Source: Xenophilus aerolatus
GTDB lineage: Bacteria > Pseudomonadota > Gammaproteobacteria > Burkholderiales > Burkholderiaceae_C
Direction of reading: 5' to 3'
NCBI GenBank assembly: GCA_029968055.1
Contig: JASCNX010000004.1
Location: 124,001-188,000 of the forward strand
DNA length: 64,000 nt
Positions within the stretch are counted from its first letter, which is position 1; each line of letters opens with the position of its first letter. The notes beneath the pieces are model-generated. The model was not told the origin of the DNA, made no database searches, and worked only from the letters and a program-made list of their open reading frames with translations. This document shows, one piece after another, positions 16,971 to 26,661 of this stretch. Made by a program: the position numbers and the translations under genes.

Positions 16971-18902
16971 TTGACCTCCAGACCGCCGCGCGCCACGCCC
17001 CGATCCACCGCATCCCCGACCTCGCCGACGCGCCGCATCGAGGACTACGCCCTCATCGGCTCCACCCACAGCGCCGCGCTCGTGCACCGCGAAGGCGGCA
17101 TCGACTGGCTGTGCCTGCCCCGCTTCGATGCCGCCGCCATGTTCGCCAGCCTGCTGGGCGACGAGCGCAACGGGCACTGGAACCTGCGTGCCCGCCACGC
17201 GAAGGCGCGCGCCACGCGGCGCTACCTGCCAGGCACGATGGTGCTGGAGACCACCTGGCAGACACCGCACGGCACGGCCACGGTGACCGACTTTATGCCT
17301 CAGCCCTCGCGCGACGGCACGCACGAGGTGGTGCGCATCGTGCGCGGCGTGCGGGGCACCGTGGACCTGCGCACCGAGCTGCGCATCCGCTTCAACTACG
17401 GCGAATGGGTGCCGTGGGTGCAGCGGGTGGACGGCGCGATCCATGCGGTGGCCGGCCCGGACGCCGTGCGCATCACCGCGGGCGTGCCGCTGGTGAACGA
17501 GGACTTCGCCAGCTGCGCCGACTTCTCGGTGACCGCGGGCCAGTCGATGGCCTTCGCGCTGGAGTGGTTCCCCTCGCACGAACGGCCGCCGATCACGCGC
17601 GACGCCTATTCGCTGCTCGAGCACACGACACGCCGCTGGCGCGCCTGGAGCGCGCACTGCGGCTACCGCGGCGAATACCGCGAGCCGGTCGAGCGCTCGC
17701 TGCTCACGCTCAAGGCATTGACCTACGCACCCACCGGCGGCATCGTCGCGGCACCCACCACCTCGCTGCCCGAGCAGCCCGGCGGCGCGCGCAACTGGGA
17801 CTACCGGTTCTGCTGGCTGCGCGACGCGGCGCTCACGCTCTATGCGCTGATCGGGTCGGGCTACCTCGACGAGGCCAGCGAGTGGCGCTGGTGGCTGATG
17901 CGGGCGGTGGGCGGTTCGCCCGAAGACCTGCAGATCATGTACGGGCTGCACGGCGAGCGGGTGCTCAAGGAGTTCGAGCTCGACTGGCTGGCCGGCTTCG
18001 AAGGCAGCCGGCCGGTTCGCGTGGGCAATGGGGCGCACGTGCAGCGCCAGCTCGACGTGTACGGCTCGGTGATCGCCGCCTTCCATGCCTCGCGCAAGGC
18101 GGGCCTGGCCGACATGGACAAGGTCTGGCCGCTGGAGCGCGCGATCGCGCGCCAGCTCACCACGCTCTGGCGCGAGCCCGACAGCAGCCTGTGGGAGGTG
18201 CGCGGCGAACCGCGCCACTTCGTGCATTCCAAGATCATGTGCTGGCTGGCCTTCGACCGCATGATCGCGAGCGCCGAGCATTTCGGCCTCGACGGTCCGG
18301 TCGACGACTGGCGCAAGACGCGCGATGCCATCCGCGCCGACGTGCTGGCGAAAGGCTACGACGCGGCAAGCAATTCCTTCGTGCAGTACTACGGCGCCGA
18401 TGCGGTCGATGCCGCGCTGCTGCTCATCCCGCTGATCGGCTTCCTGCCGATCCACGACGCGCGGGTGCAGGGCACGATCGCACGCGTCGAGCGGGAGCTC
18501 ATTTCGGGCGGCCTGGTGTACCGATACCGCATCGAGCTGGGCGTGGATGGCCTGGCCGGCGGCGAAGGTGCCTTCCTGGCCTGCAGCTTCTGGCTGGTGA
18601 ACGTGTACGCGGCCATGGGCCGGCTGCGCAAGGCCCGCGCGTTGTTCAAGCGATTGCTGGCGCTGGGCAACGACCTGGGCCTGTTCGCCGAGGAGTACGA
18701 CCCCGCCAGCGGCCGGCAGCTGGGCAACTTCCCGCAGGCCTTCTCGCACATCGGCCTCATCAACAGCGCGCACGCCATCACGCTGGCCGTGGGCGGCGTG
18801 TGGGAATTGGCAGACATGGACGGCCACGGGCCGGAACATTTGCCGAAGACCCTGCGCCAGAAGGCAAAGGCCAAGGCGCGGTCGCGCAAGCCGCGTCAGT
18901 AG
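16971..18902 (+). CDS. Glycoside hydrolase family 15 protein (glucoamylase/trehalase-like)
   Basis: The 643-residue protein shows the GH15 layout: an N-terminal beta domain (IEDYALIGSTHSAALVHREG, DWLCLPRFD) and a C-terminal alpha/alpha barrel with NWDYRFCWLRDAALTLYAL and the GLFAEEYDPASGRQLGNFPQ segment around residue 573, whose Glu is a catalytic acid/base candidate. The family hydrolyses alpha-glucosidic bonds, including trehalose in some bacteria. No signal peptide is seen, so a cytoplasmic role is likely. There is no suitable ATG; a TTG at 16971, preceded by GGAG, fits best. Its stop overlaps the convergent monooxygenase gene by seven bases. Confidence 0.9.
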   Translation: MTSRPPRATPRSTASPTSPTRRIEDYALIGSTHSAALVHREGGIDWLCLPRFDAAAMFASLLGDERNGHWNLRARHAKARATRRYLPGTMVLETTWQTPHGTATVTDFMPQPSRDGTHEVVRIVRGVRGTVDLRTELRIRFNYGEWVPWVQRVDGAIHAVAGPDAVRITAGVPLVNEDFASCADFSVTAGQSMAFALEWFPSHERPPITRDAYSLLEHTTRRWRAWSAHCGYRGEYREPVERSLLTLKALTYAPTGGIVAAPTTSLPEQPGGARNWDYRFCWLRDAALTLYALIGSGYLDEASEWRWWLMRAVGGSPEDLQIMYGLHGERVLKEFELDWLAGFEGSRPVRVGNGAHVQRQLDVYGSVIAAFHASRKAGLADMDKVWPLERAIARQLTTLWREPDSSLWEVRGEPRHFVHSKIMCWLAFDRMIASAEHFGLDGPVDDWRKTRDAIRADVLAKGYDAASNSFVQYYGADAVDAALLLIPLIGFLPIHDARVQGTIARVERELISGGLVYRYRIELGVDGLAGGEGAFLACSFWLVNVYAAMGRLRKARALFKRLLALGNDLGLFAEEYDPASGRQLGNFPQAFSHIGLINSAHAITLAVGGVWELADMDGHGPEHLPKTLRQKAKAKARSRKPRQ

Positions 18903-20140
18903 CCTCTTGCGCGCTCCGGCCGCACGCCCACGCCGATCGCGTAAGCCGGCAGGCCCTGCAGCGCCGGCATACGCTGCAAGAGCTTCAACGGCCAGGGCAG
19001 CCGCAGCGGCGCGGGCTGGCCCGCGCTGCGCAGAACGGGCGCCAGCAGCCGGTTCTGGACGGCCACCTGCACCGCCTGGGTGAGCCGCGTCGGCAGCATG
19101 CGCCGCGCCTGCACCTTCGCCAGCAGAGGGGTCAGTTCGGCCTGCGACACCGTTGGAACGGCGAGCGCCCCACGCAGCAGGTTGGCCGTGGCCACGGCGT
19201 CCTGCACCGCCAGGTTGATGCCCACGCCGCCGATGGGCGACATGGCGTGCGCCGCGTCGCCGATGCACAGCAGGCCGGGCTTCCACCAGGTGTCGAGGCG
19301 GTCGACCGTCACGCTGAGCAGCTTCACGTCGTCCCAGCTCGCGATCTCGTGCATGCGACCGGCCAGCGGAGGCGCGGCATGCGCGACGGCCTCGCGGAAG
19401 GCATCGAGACCACGCGCCCGCAGGGCATCGATGCCGCCCTTGGCGATGACGTACGCGCACTGCCAGTAGTCGTGGCGGTCGATCATGGCCAGGAAATGGC
19501 CGGCATCGACGAAGCCGCCGCTCTCGTTGTCGTCCGTCGGCGCCTTCGACAGGCGCATCCACAGGACGTCGATCGGGGCGCCGATGTCGCGCACCTGCAG
19601 CCCTGCCGCGCCACGCAGGACGGAGCGGCGCCCGTCGCAGGCCACCACGAGATCGGCCCGGATGCTCAGCTCGCCATCGGCGTCACGTGCCCGCACGCCC
19701 ACGACACGCGCCTCGTCCTCGATCAGGTCCGTGCCTTCCGTGCGCAGCAGCAAGCGGAAATGGGGACTGCGCTCGGCTTCGCTGCGCAGGAAGTCGAGGA
19801 ACTCCCACTGCGGCATGAGCGCGATGAAGCGGCAGGGCATCGAACGCAGGCGCTCGAAGTCGGCCAGCCGCAGGCGCTGGCCGGAGACGGTGGCATGCAG
19901 ACGGCGCACCTCGTCGTGCGGCCGCGCCAGGAAGGCGTCCAGCAAACCGAGGTCGGCCAGGACCTGCAGGGTCGACGGATGGACGGTGTCGCCGCGGAAG
20001 TCGCGCAGGAAGTCGGCATGCTTCTCGAGCACCGTCACGTCGACCCCGGCGCGCGCCAGCAGCAGGGCGAGCGTCATGCCCGCGGGCCCGCCCCCGACGA
20101 TGCAGCAGCGGGTGTGGAGGCTTCTTAGGGGCTGGGGCAC
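18896..20140 (-). CDS. FAD-dependent monooxygenase (UbiH/PHBH type)
   Basis: The 414-residue protein has an N-terminal FAD-binding Rossmann motif (IVGGGPAG, about 14-21, followed by a VLEKH acidic end) and the second FAD motif GDAAHAMSPIGGVGINLAVQDA near residue 293. DG in VVACDGRRSVLR is the third. This is the flavin aromatic hydroxylase fold, used in ubiquinone or aromatic catabolism; the substrate is not evident. The start is a GTG at 20140 with an excellent AAGGAGGG ribosome binding site, since no ATG fits. It lies downstream of acnB but beyond acnB's terminator. Confidence 0.9.
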   Translation of the reverse strand: MPQPLRSLHTRCCIVGGGPAGMTLALLLARAGVDVTVLEKHADFLRDFRGDTVHPSTLQVLADLGLLDAFLARPHDEVRRLHATVSGQRLRLADFERLRSMPCRFIALMPQWEFLDFLRSEAERSPHFRLLLRTEGTDLIEDEARVVGVRARDADGELSIRADLVVACDGRRSVLRGAAGLQVRDIGAPIDVLWMRLSKAPTDDNESGGFVDAGHFLAMIDRHDYWQCAYVIAKGGIDALRARGLDAFREAVAHAAPPLAGRMHEIASWDDVKLLSVTVDRLDTWWKPGLLCIGDAAHAMSPIGGVGINLAVQDAVATANLLRGALAVPTVSQAELTPLLAKVQARRMLPTRLTQAVQVAVQNRLLAPVLRSAGQPAPLRLPWPLKLLQRMPALQGLPAYAIGVGVRPERARGY

Positions 20141-20265
20141 GGGCCCTCCTTCGACAGGGTGTCGCGGGAGTATGCGCGCCGGCGTGCCCGTTGGAGGTGC
20201 CGCGGGCTCCGCCGCCCCCTGTGCTCGCCATGGCGCTCGCGCGGGTCGGCGGTTGAAACGGGCAG

Positions 20266-20288
20266 CAAAAAGCCCGCCGAAGCGGGCT
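20266..20288 (-). terminator. Intrinsic terminator of acnB
   Basis: On the minus strand the stem AGCCCGC, tetraloop TTCG and stem GCGGGCT are followed by a T-run. It lies about 50 bases past the acnB stop. The remaining part of the 20141-20340 gap holds no recognised gene. Confidence 0.92.
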
Positions 20289-20340
20289 CGAGAAAGCGGG
20301 TCGGCATCGGCAGCCGCCGATGCGCACGCCCGCCGATCGC

Positions 20341-22932
20341 TCAGGCCGCGACGCCGTCGGCCGCTTCCTTGAACTCCTCGATCTGGTCGAAGTTCAGGTA
20401 CTGGTAGATCTTGTCGCCATTGCTGTTGATGACGCCGATGTCCGCCATGTACTCGGCCTTGGTCGGAATGCGGCCCAGCTTGGAGCAGATCGAGGCCAGT
20501 TCCGCGCTGCCCAGGTACACGTTGGTGTTCTTGCCCAGGCGGTTCGGGAAGTTGCGGGTGCTGGTCGACATGACCGTGGCGCCCTCGCGCACCTGCGCCT
20601 GGTTGCCCATGCACAACGAGCAGCCGGGCATCTCGGTGCGCGCGCCGGCGTTGCCGAAGACGCCGTAGTGGCCCTCCTCGGTGAGCTGCTGCGCGTCCAT
20701 CTTGGTCGGGGGCGCGATCCACAGCTTCACCGGGATGTCGCGCTTGCCCTCGAGCAGCTTGGACGCCGCGCGGAAGTGGCCGATGTTGGTCATGCAAGAG
20801 CCGATGAAGACCTCGTCGATCTGGGCGCCGGCCACGTCGGACAGCGTCTTCACGTCGTCGGGATCGTTCGGGCAGGCCACGATGGGCTCGTGGATGTCGG
20901 CCAGGTCGATCTCGATCACGGCCGCGTACTCGGCATCGGCATCCGGCTGCAGCAGCTGCGGGTCCTTGAGCCAGGCCTCCTGCGCAGCGATGCGGCGCGC
21001 CAGCGTGCGGGCGTCGGCGTAGCCGTTGGCGATCATCCAGCGCATCAGCGTGATGTTGCTGTTGAGGTATTCGATGATCGGCGCCTTGTTCAGGTGCACC
21101 GTGCAGCCGGCGGCGGAGCGCTCGGCGCTGGCGTCGGACAGCTCGAAGGCCTGTTCCACCTTCAGGTCGGGCAGGCCCTCGATCTCGAGGATGCGGCCGG
21201 AGAAGATGTTCTTCTTGCTCTTCTTCTCCACCGTCAGCAGGCCCTGCTTGATGGCATAGAGAGGAATGGCGTTGACCAGGTCGCGCAGCGTGACGCCGGG
21301 CTGCATCTTGCCCTTGAAGCGCACCAGCACCGATTCGGGCATGTCCAGCGGCATGACGCCGGTGGCGGCCGCGAAGGCCACGAGGCCCGAGCCGGCCGGG
21401 AAGCTGATGCCGATCGGGAAGCGGGTGTGGCTGTCGCCGCCGGTGCCGACGGTGTCGGGCGTGAGCAGGCGGTTGAGCCAGGAATGGATCACGCCGTCGC
21501 CCGGGCGCAGCGAGATGCCGCCGCGGGTGCTGATGAAGTCGGGCAGCTCGTGGTGCATCTTCACGTCCACCTTCTTGGGGTAGGCGGCCGTGTGGCAGAA
21601 GGACTGCATGACCAGGTCGGCCGAGAAGCCCAGGCAGGCCAGGTCCTTCAACTCGTCGCGGGTCATGGGGCCGGTGGTGTCCTGGCTGCCCACCGAGGTC
21701 ATCTTGGGTTCGCAGTAGGTGCCGGGGCGCACGCCCTGGCCTTCGGGCAGGCCGCAGGCGCGGCCGACCATCTTCTGCGCCAGCGAGAAGCCCTTGCCGC
21801 TGTCGACCGGGGCCTGCGGCAGGCGGAACAGCGTCGACACGGGCAGGCCCAGTGCTTCGCGCGCCTTGGCCGTCAGGCCGCGGCCGATGATCAGCGGAAT
21901 GCGGCCGCCGGCGCGCACCTCGTCGAAGAGCACTTCGCTCTTGACCTTGAACTCGGCGATCACCTGGCCGTCCTTGAGGGCCTTGCCTTCGTAGGGGCGC
22001 AGCTCGATGGTGTCGCCCATGTTCATCTGGCTCACGTCCAGCTCGATGGGCAGGGAGCCCGCGTCTTCCATGGTGTTGTAGAAGATCGGGGCGATCTTGT
22101 TGCCCAGGCAGATGCCGCCGAAGCGCTTGTTCGGGATGTAGGGGATGTCCTCGCCGGTGAACCACAGCACGCTGTTGGTGGCCGACTTGCGCGAGGAGCC
22201 GGTGCCGACCACGTCACCCACATAGGCCACGGGCAGGCCGCGGGCCACCAGGTCCTGGATGAACTTGATCGGGCCACGCTTGCCGTCTTCCTCGGGCTCG
22301 AAGGGCGCGCCTTCGCGCTTGTTCTTCAGCATCGCCAGGGCGTGCATCGGGATGTCGGGACGCGTCGTGGCGTCGGGCGCCGGCGAGAGGTCGTCGGTGT
22401 TCGTCTCGCCCGGCACCTTGAACACGGTGAAGGTGATGCTCTGCGGCACTTCGGGGCGGCTGGTGAACCATTCGGCGTCGGCCCAGCTCTGCAGCACGGC
22501 CTGGGCGTTGGCGTTGCCGGCGTCGGCCAGTTCCTTGACATCGTGGAACTGGTCGAACATCAGCAGCGTCTTCTTGAGGCCCTCGGCGGCCACGGCGCCG
22601 ACCTCGGCGTCCTTGAGCAGGTCGATCAGCGGGCCGATGTTGTAGCCGCCCAGCATGGTGCCCAGCAGCTCGGTGGCATGCGCCCGGGAGATCAGCGCGT
22701 TCTTCTCGGTGCCGTGCGCCACGGCGGCCAGGTAGCTGGCCTTGACCTTGGCGGCGTCGTCCACGCCCGCCGGCACGCGGTGCGTCAGCAGGTTGAGCAG
22801 GAATTCGCCGTCCTTGGTGGACGCGTTCTTCAGCAGCTCGACGAGCTCGCCGGTCTGCTTGGCCGACAGGGGCAGCGGCGGAATGCCCAGCGCGGCGCGC
22901 TCGGCAACGTGGTCAACATAGGCTTGCAGCAT
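20341..22932 (-). CDS. acnB: Aconitate hydratase B
   Basis: The 863-residue enzyme interconverts citrate and isocitrate through cis-aconitate with a [4Fe-4S] cluster, and many AcnB proteins also bind mRNA when the cluster is lost. The N-terminal HEAT-like helical domain (about 1-160), the [12 protein letters not shown] swivel motif and the cluster region with [10 protein letters not shown] and CSLCMGN are visible, and length is standard. ATG 22932 opens [16 protein letters not shown]. It ends the leftward arm of a TCA-cycle island that also holds mdh, while sdhCDAB and gltA run the other way. Confidence 0.98.
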   Translation of the reverse strand: MLQAYVDHVAERAALGIPPLPLSAKQTGELVELLKNASTKDGEFLLNLLTHRVPAGVDDAAKVKASYLAAVAHGTEKNALISRAHATELLGTMLGGYNIGPLIDLLKDAEVGAVAAEGLKKTLLMFDQFHDVKELADAGNANAQAVLQSWADAEWFTSRPEVPQSITFTVFKVPGETNTDDLSPAPDATTRPDIPMHALAMLKNKREGAPFEPEEDGKRGPIKFIQDLVARGLPVAYVGDVVGTGSSRKSATNSVLWFTGEDIPYIPNKRFGGICLGNKIAPIFYNTMEDAGSLPIELDVSQMNMGDTIELRPYEGKALKDGQVIAEFKVKSEVLFDEVRAGGRIPLIIGRGLTAKAREALGLPVSTLFRLPQAPVDSGKGFSLAQKMVGRACGLPEGQGVRPGTYCEPKMTSVGSQDTTGPMTRDELKDLACLGFSADLVMQSFCHTAAYPKKVDVKMHHELPDFISTRGGISLRPGDGVIHSWLNRLLTPDTVGTGGDSHTRFPIGISFPAGSGLVAFAAATGVMPLDMPESVLVRFKGKMQPGVTLRDLVNAIPLYAIKQGLLTVEKKSKKNIFSGRILEIEGLPDLKVEQAFELSDASAERSAAGCTVHLNKAPIIEYLNSNITLMRWMIANGYADARTLARRIAAQEAWLKDPQLLQPDADAEYAAVIEIDLADIHEPIVACPNDPDDVKTLSDVAGAQIDEVFIGSCMTNIGHFRAASKLLEGKRDIPVKLWIAPPTKMDAQQLTEEGHYGVFGNAGARTEMPGCSLCMGNQAQVREGATVMSTSTRNFPNRLGKNTNVYLGSAELASICSKLGRIPTKAEYMADIGVINSNGDKIYQYLNFDQIEEFKEAADGVAA

Positions 22933-23007
22933 CTTCTTTTCTCCGGGGACGGGGCTGGCGGCAGCGCAAGCAAGACGCGCGCCGCCAGCGTGGGGCGAAA
23001 TCGCGGG

Positions 23008-23580
23008 TTATTTCTTCGGGGCGTCGGCGCCGTCGAACAGGGCCTTCGGCGGGTTCTTCTTCATTTCGTCGGCAAAGGCGAGCTGCGCCGGCGACTGGCA
23101 TTCGTCGGCGAGGCGGATGCCCTGCTTCTGGTTCATCAGCATGGACTTGTTGCCCAGCTGGAGCCACATGGCCCCCGCACCCGCGTCCTCGAGGCGGATG
23201 GCGCCGGTGCGGCTTTCGACCGGGTGCATGCGATAGCGCGCGCCCTTGGTCGAAACGGTGAAGAAGCCGGGCTTCTTGTCGTCGGCAGCCACGGTCACGT
23301 CGGCACCCAGTTCGCACTGGATCTTGCCGGTGAACACCTTCTGCGCCACGGCGAGTTCGGCCTCGGTCAGCACCACGCTCGGATCGTCGGCGATGGGCGT
23401 CACCTCTTCGACCGCCTTGGCGGCGCTGCGGCTGATGGGAGCCTTCTTCTTCGCGGCCGGCTTGGCGGTCTTCGTGGCCTTGGTGGTCTTGGCGGCCGGC
23501 TTGGCGGCGTCGGATCCTTGCGCCGAAGCGGCGAACGGCAGGGCGACGGCGGCGGCGACGAGGAGTGCGAGCGTCTTCAT
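23008..23580 (-). CDS. Conserved exported protein of unknown function
   Basis: The 190-residue protein has a signal peptide (MKTLALLVAAAVALPFAASA, cut near residue 20), a Lys/Ala/Thr-rich linker (about 28-48) and a compact domain with two cysteines. I do not recognise the domain. ATG 23580 has an AAGGAAAT ribosome binding site. It sits between the CitE-like lyase gene (32 bases away) and acnB (75 bases away) on the same strand, so it is probably part of the same transcript, but nothing links it to the TCA cycle by sequence. Confidence 0.82.
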   Translation of the reverse strand: MKTLALLVAAAVALPFAASAQGSDAAKPAAKTTKATKTAKPAAKKKAPISRSAAKAVEEVTPIADDPSVVLTEAELAVAQKVFTGKIQCELGADVTVAADDKKPGFFTVSTKGARYRMHPVESRTGAIRLEDAGAGAMWLQLGNKSMLMNQKQGIRLADECQSPAQLAFADEMKKNPPKALFDGADAPKK

Positions 23581-23612
23581 GGAGTGGATTTCCTTGGCGT
23601 GAATGTCGTGCA

Positions 23613-24623
23613 TCAGTTTTCCGCAGCGGCGGGCGTGAACCAGGCGCGCGCTTCGGACGGCAGCGCACGCCCCGTGGCGTGCGCACGCGCCAGTACCTGC
23701 CAGAAATGGCGGTAGCTCGCGCGGTCGTGCAATGTGCCATCAAACTGGACCGGGGCCCAGTCTGCATCTACGGCAGCAGCTACTATTTTTGTAGCAATGT
23801 GAATCAGTTCCTCATCTGGCGCGAAGGCCTCGAGGATGGGGCGGATCTGGTTCGGGTGGATGCTCCACATCCGCGTGTAGCCGAACTCGCGGCTGGCGCG
23901 GTGTGCCGCGGTGCGCAGCGCCTGCGCATCGCCGAACTCGGTGACGACGCAGTGAGAGGGCACCTTGCCGAAGGCATGGGCCGCAGAGGCGACCTCGAGC
24001 TTGGCCCGCACCACCAGCGGATGCGAGAACTGGCCCGCCACCCCCATGCCGTCCGCCGGGATCGCCCCCGCATGGGCCGAAACGAAATCCATCAACCCGA
24101 AGCTGAGCGACTGCACGCGCGGGTGGCCTGCGATGTCGAAGGCGTTGCGGACGGCCAGCGGCGACTCGATGAGCACATGCAGCGGCAGCTCGAGGGCGCC
24201 GGCGGCGTCCAGGGCCGCGGCGGCACGCACCACGTCGGCCAGCCGCTCGACCTTCGGCACCATCAGGTGGCTGAGCCGAGCGCCGGCACGGCCGGCGATG
24301 GTCGCGACGTCGGCCTCGAAGGCCGCATGGTCGACCGGGTGCACACGCACGCCGACGCGCATGCCCGGCGCCGCAGCCAGTGCCAGTTCGGTGACGAGTT
24401 GCGCATGCTCGGCCTCGCCGCCCACGGGCGCGCCGTCCTCGCAGTCGAGCGTGACATCGAAGACGCAGGCGCCGAACTCCTCGGCCATCTCGGCCTGGAG
24501 CGCGAGGCTCTTGCGCATGCGCGCCTCGACGCCGCTGTAGTGGTCGCACACCGGCAGGCTCACGGCGCCGGCCTGCGCCCCGAGCAGCACCTCGGCGGGA
24601 TGGGCGCGACCTGCTGTGGTCAT
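23613..24623 (-). CDS. HpcH/HpaI aldolase or citrate lyase beta-like protein (CoA ester lyase)
   Basis: The 336-residue protein belongs to the CitE/malyl-CoA lyase superfamily: FDVTLDCEDG holds metal-binding acidic residues, VRVHP and LMVPKVE follow the beta strands, and IESPLAV with SFGLMDF close the barrel. Such enzymes cleave or form CoA esters such as malyl- or citramalyl-CoA. The ATG at 24623 overlaps the tam stop by four bases (ATGA). Codons for about residues 277-282 (ATKIVA) coincide with a GCTAC-N7-GTAGC palindrome (23779-23795), so a repeat may have been accommodated in frame. The exact reaction is unknown. Confidence 0.9.
   Translation of the reverse strand: MTTAGRAHPAEVLLGAQAGAVSLPVCDHYSGVEARMRKSLALQAEMAEEFGACVFDVTLDCEDGAPVGGEAEHAQLVTELALAAAPGMRVGVRVHPVDHAAFEADVATIAGRAGARLSHLMVPKVERLADVVRAAAALDAAGALELPLHVLIESPLAVRNAFDIAGHPRVQSLSFGLMDFVSAHAGAIPADGMGVAGQFSHPLVVRAKLEVASAAHAFGKVPSHCVVTEFGDAQALRTAAHRASREFGYTRMWSIHPNQIRPILEAFAPDEELIHIATKIVAAAVDADWAPVQFDGTLHDRASYRHFWQVLARAHATGRALPSEARAWFTPAAAEN
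23779..23795. repeat. Short palindromic repeat inside the CoA lyase gene
   Basis: GCTAC and GTAGC flank TATTTTT. The A/T-rich centre stands out in GC-rich coding DNA. It resembles two intergenic palindromes at 27471-27491 and 32769-32785. Confidence 0.6.
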
Positions 24624-25402
24624 GCCGCCTTGCGCGCCACGATGAACATGCGCGGGAAGGCCAGCAAGCGCTTGCCGTCGGTGCGCACCGGATAGGCCGC
24701 GTCGATGCGGCGCTCGTATTCGGCGAGGTAGCTCGCACGCAGTTCGGGCGACAGCGGATCGATGAAGGGCCGCAGGCCGGTGGCGCGCACCCACTCGACG
24801 ATGGCGGCGGCCGAGTCCATGCGGTGCTGATAGATGGTGTGCCAGACGTCGACCTCCGCGGCGAGCGGCGCCAACAGGTCGTAGTAGCCGCCGATGTCCA
24901 GCAACTCGGTACGCAGCCGCGTGTAGTCGCCGATCGGCTCCTTCCACGGGGCTTCGGCCGCCAGCTCGCGCATCAGGCGGTGCGTCGGCTCGGCGCGGTT
25001 GTCGGGCATCTGGACGGCGAGCACGCCGCCCGGCGCCAGCGCCGCGAACAGGCGCGGGATCAGTGCCTCATGGTCGGCCACCCACTGCAGGGCCGCGTTG
25101 GCGTAGATGAGATCGGGTGCGCCATCGGTGGCCGGCGCCCAGGTGGCGATGTCGCTCAACTCGAAGCGGGCCTGCGGCAGCCGCTCTCGGGCGCTGACGA
25201 GCATCGCCTCGGAGTTGTCGGTGCCGGTGACCTGCGCACCGGGAAAGCGCCGCACCAGCAGCTCCGTGGAGTTGCCCGGGCCGCAGCCCAGGTCGACCAC
25301 GCGGGCCGCCGCCGCCAGCGGAACCCGCGCCAGCAGCTCGGCCGCCGGGCGCGTGCGCTCGTCCTCGTAGCGACGGTAAAGCGCGGGGTTCCACTCGGCC
25401 AT
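24620..25402 (-). CDS. tam: Trans-aconitate 2-methyltransferase
   Basis: The 260-residue SAM-dependent enzyme methylates trans-aconitate, a spontaneous isomer of cis-aconitate that inhibits aconitase. The SAM site [15 protein letters not shown] (about 35-49) and the N-terminal [20 protein letters not shown] are typical of Tam. It lies nine bases downstream of mdh and overlaps the lyase gene by four bases. That places an aconitase-protecting enzyme in the same operon as acnB, which makes biological sense. Confidence 0.94.
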   Translation of the reverse strand: MAEWNPALYRRYEDERTRPAAELLARVPLAAAARVVDLGCGPGNSTELLVRRFPGAQVTGTDNSEAMLVSARERLPQARFELSDIATWAPATDGAPDLIYANAALQWVADHEALIPRLFAALAPGGVLAVQMPDNRAEPTHRLMRELAAEAPWKEPIGDYTRLRTELLDIGGYYDLLAPLAAEVDVWHTIYQHRMDSAAAIVEWVRATGLRPFIDPLSPELRASYLAEYERRIDAAYPVRTDGKRLLAFPRMFIVARKAA

Positions 25403-25411
25403 GGTGCTCGC

Positions 25412-26398
25412 TCAGAGGAGGTGCTTGACGCCGTCCTGCTCGCCCTGGAGTTCGGCGAGGGTCTTGTCGATGCACTTCTGGCTGAACTCGTCGATCGGCA
25501 GGCCTTCGACGATCTTGTACTTGCCGTTCTCGGTGGTGACCGGGAAGCCGAAGATCACGTCCTTGGGGATGCCGTATTCGCCGTTGGAGGGCACGCCCAT
25601 GGTGACCCACTTGCCCTGCGAGCCCAGCGCCCAGTCGCGCATGTGGTCGATGGCGGCATTGGCGGCCGAGGCAGCCGAAGACAGGCCGCGCGCCTCGATG
25701 ATGGCCGCGCCGCGCTTGCCGACGGTCGGCAGGAACACGGTCTCGTTCCAGACCTGGTCGTTGATGGTGTCCTTGACGGACTTGCCGCCGATGGAGGCGA
25801 AGCGGTAGTCGGCGTACATGGTGGGCGAATGGTTGCCCCACACGGTGAGCTTCTCGATCTCGCCGACCTTGCCGCCGGTCTTGGCGGCGATCTGGCTGGC
25901 GGCGCGGTTGTGGTCCAGGCGCAGCATGGCGGTGAAGTTCTCGCGCGGCAGGCTCGGCGCGCTCTTCATGGCGATGTAGGCATTGGTGTTGGCCGGGTTG
26001 CCGACCACCAGCACCTTGACGTCGCGGCTGGCGACCTTGTCGAGCGCCTTGCCCTGGGCCGTGAAGATCTGGGCATTGGCGGCCAGCAGGTCGGCACGCT
26101 CCATGCCGGGGCCGCGGGGGCGGGCGCCGACGAGCAGTGCGTAGTCGGCGTCCTTGAAGGCCACTTCCGGGTCACCGGTCGGCACCACGCCGGCCAGCAG
26201 CGGGAAGGCGCAGTCTTCCAGCTCCATGATCACGCCCTTGAGCGCCTTCTGGGCCTTCTCGTCGGGAATCTCGAGCAGTTGCAGGATCACCGGCTGGTCC
26301 TTGCCGAGCATTTCGCCCGAAGCGATGCGGAACAGGAGGGCGTAACCGATTTGACCTGCAGCGCCGGTGACGGCAACGCGGACGGGCTTTTTGCTCAT
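25412..26398 (-). CDS. mdh: Malate dehydrogenase (NAD)
   Basis: The 328-residue enzyme oxidises malate to oxaloacetate. It has the NAD-binding [15 protein letters not shown] at the N-terminus, the substrate arginine region [14 protein letters not shown], and the catalytic histidine in [12 protein letters not shown]. Length and sequence fit the dimeric two-domain type common in betaproteobacteria. ATG 26398 opens [12 protein letters not shown]. It heads the leftward TCA operon and faces the GntR regulator gene across a 263-base gap that contains a palindromic operator candidate. Confidence 0.97.
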   Translation of the reverse strand: MSKKPVRVAVTGAAGQIGYALLFRIASGEMLGKDQPVILQLLEIPDEKAQKALKGVIMELEDCAFPLLAGVVPTGDPEVAFKDADYALLVGARPRGPGMERADLLAANAQIFTAQGKALDKVASRDVKVLVVGNPANTNAYIAMKSAPSLPRENFTAMLRLDHNRAASQIAAKTGGKVGEIEKLTVWGNHSPTMYADYRFASIGGKSVKDTINDQVWNETVFLPTVGKRGAAIIEARGLSSAASAANAAIDHMRDWALGSQGKWVTMGVPSNGEYGIPKDVIFGFPVTTENGKYKIVEGLPIDEFSQKCIDKTLAELQGEQDGVKHLL

Positions 26399-26551
26399 GG
26401 GAGAACTCCAGAAGGTGATGGGAAAACGCGTGCGACCCTTCTGGCAACGATGGAGCAACAGAAGGACCGCCGAAACGCTGCGATCCCGGCGCCGAGCCCA
26501 CGGCACTCAGTGGCACCGTGCAAGGCCCGCCTGCGCGCGGGAACCATCGAG

Positions 26552-26598
26552 CATTCTAGGCTCAATCGATGGCGCTTGTCTTATGTCTTATATAAGAT
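26552..26598. promoter_or_regulatory. Palindromic operator and promoter region between mdh and GntR gene
   Basis: A perfect 12-bp palindrome, TCTTATATAAGA (26586-26597), lies in an A/T-rich pocket. It is preceded by a direct repeat of GTCTTAT (26579-26585 and 26585-26591). A minus-strand TAGAAT -10-like box (26553-26558) lies 28 bases to the left, so a regulator bound here would cover the -35 region of an mdh promoter. GntR/HutC regulators often bind such symmetric sites next to their own genes. Binding by the adjacent GntR protein is inferred. Confidence 0.65.
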
Positions 26599-26661
26599 AC
26601 GGCCAGCGAACCGGACCGCGGCGTTGCCGACGAAGCGGCGCCGGTCGCCACCCACCTTCCC

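Noticed and set aside
20320-23715. A plus-strand open frame of more than 1100 codons opposite acnB
   Set aside because: It mirrors acnB in high-GC DNA; composition is His/Val/Gln/Arg-rich and no domain is recognisable.
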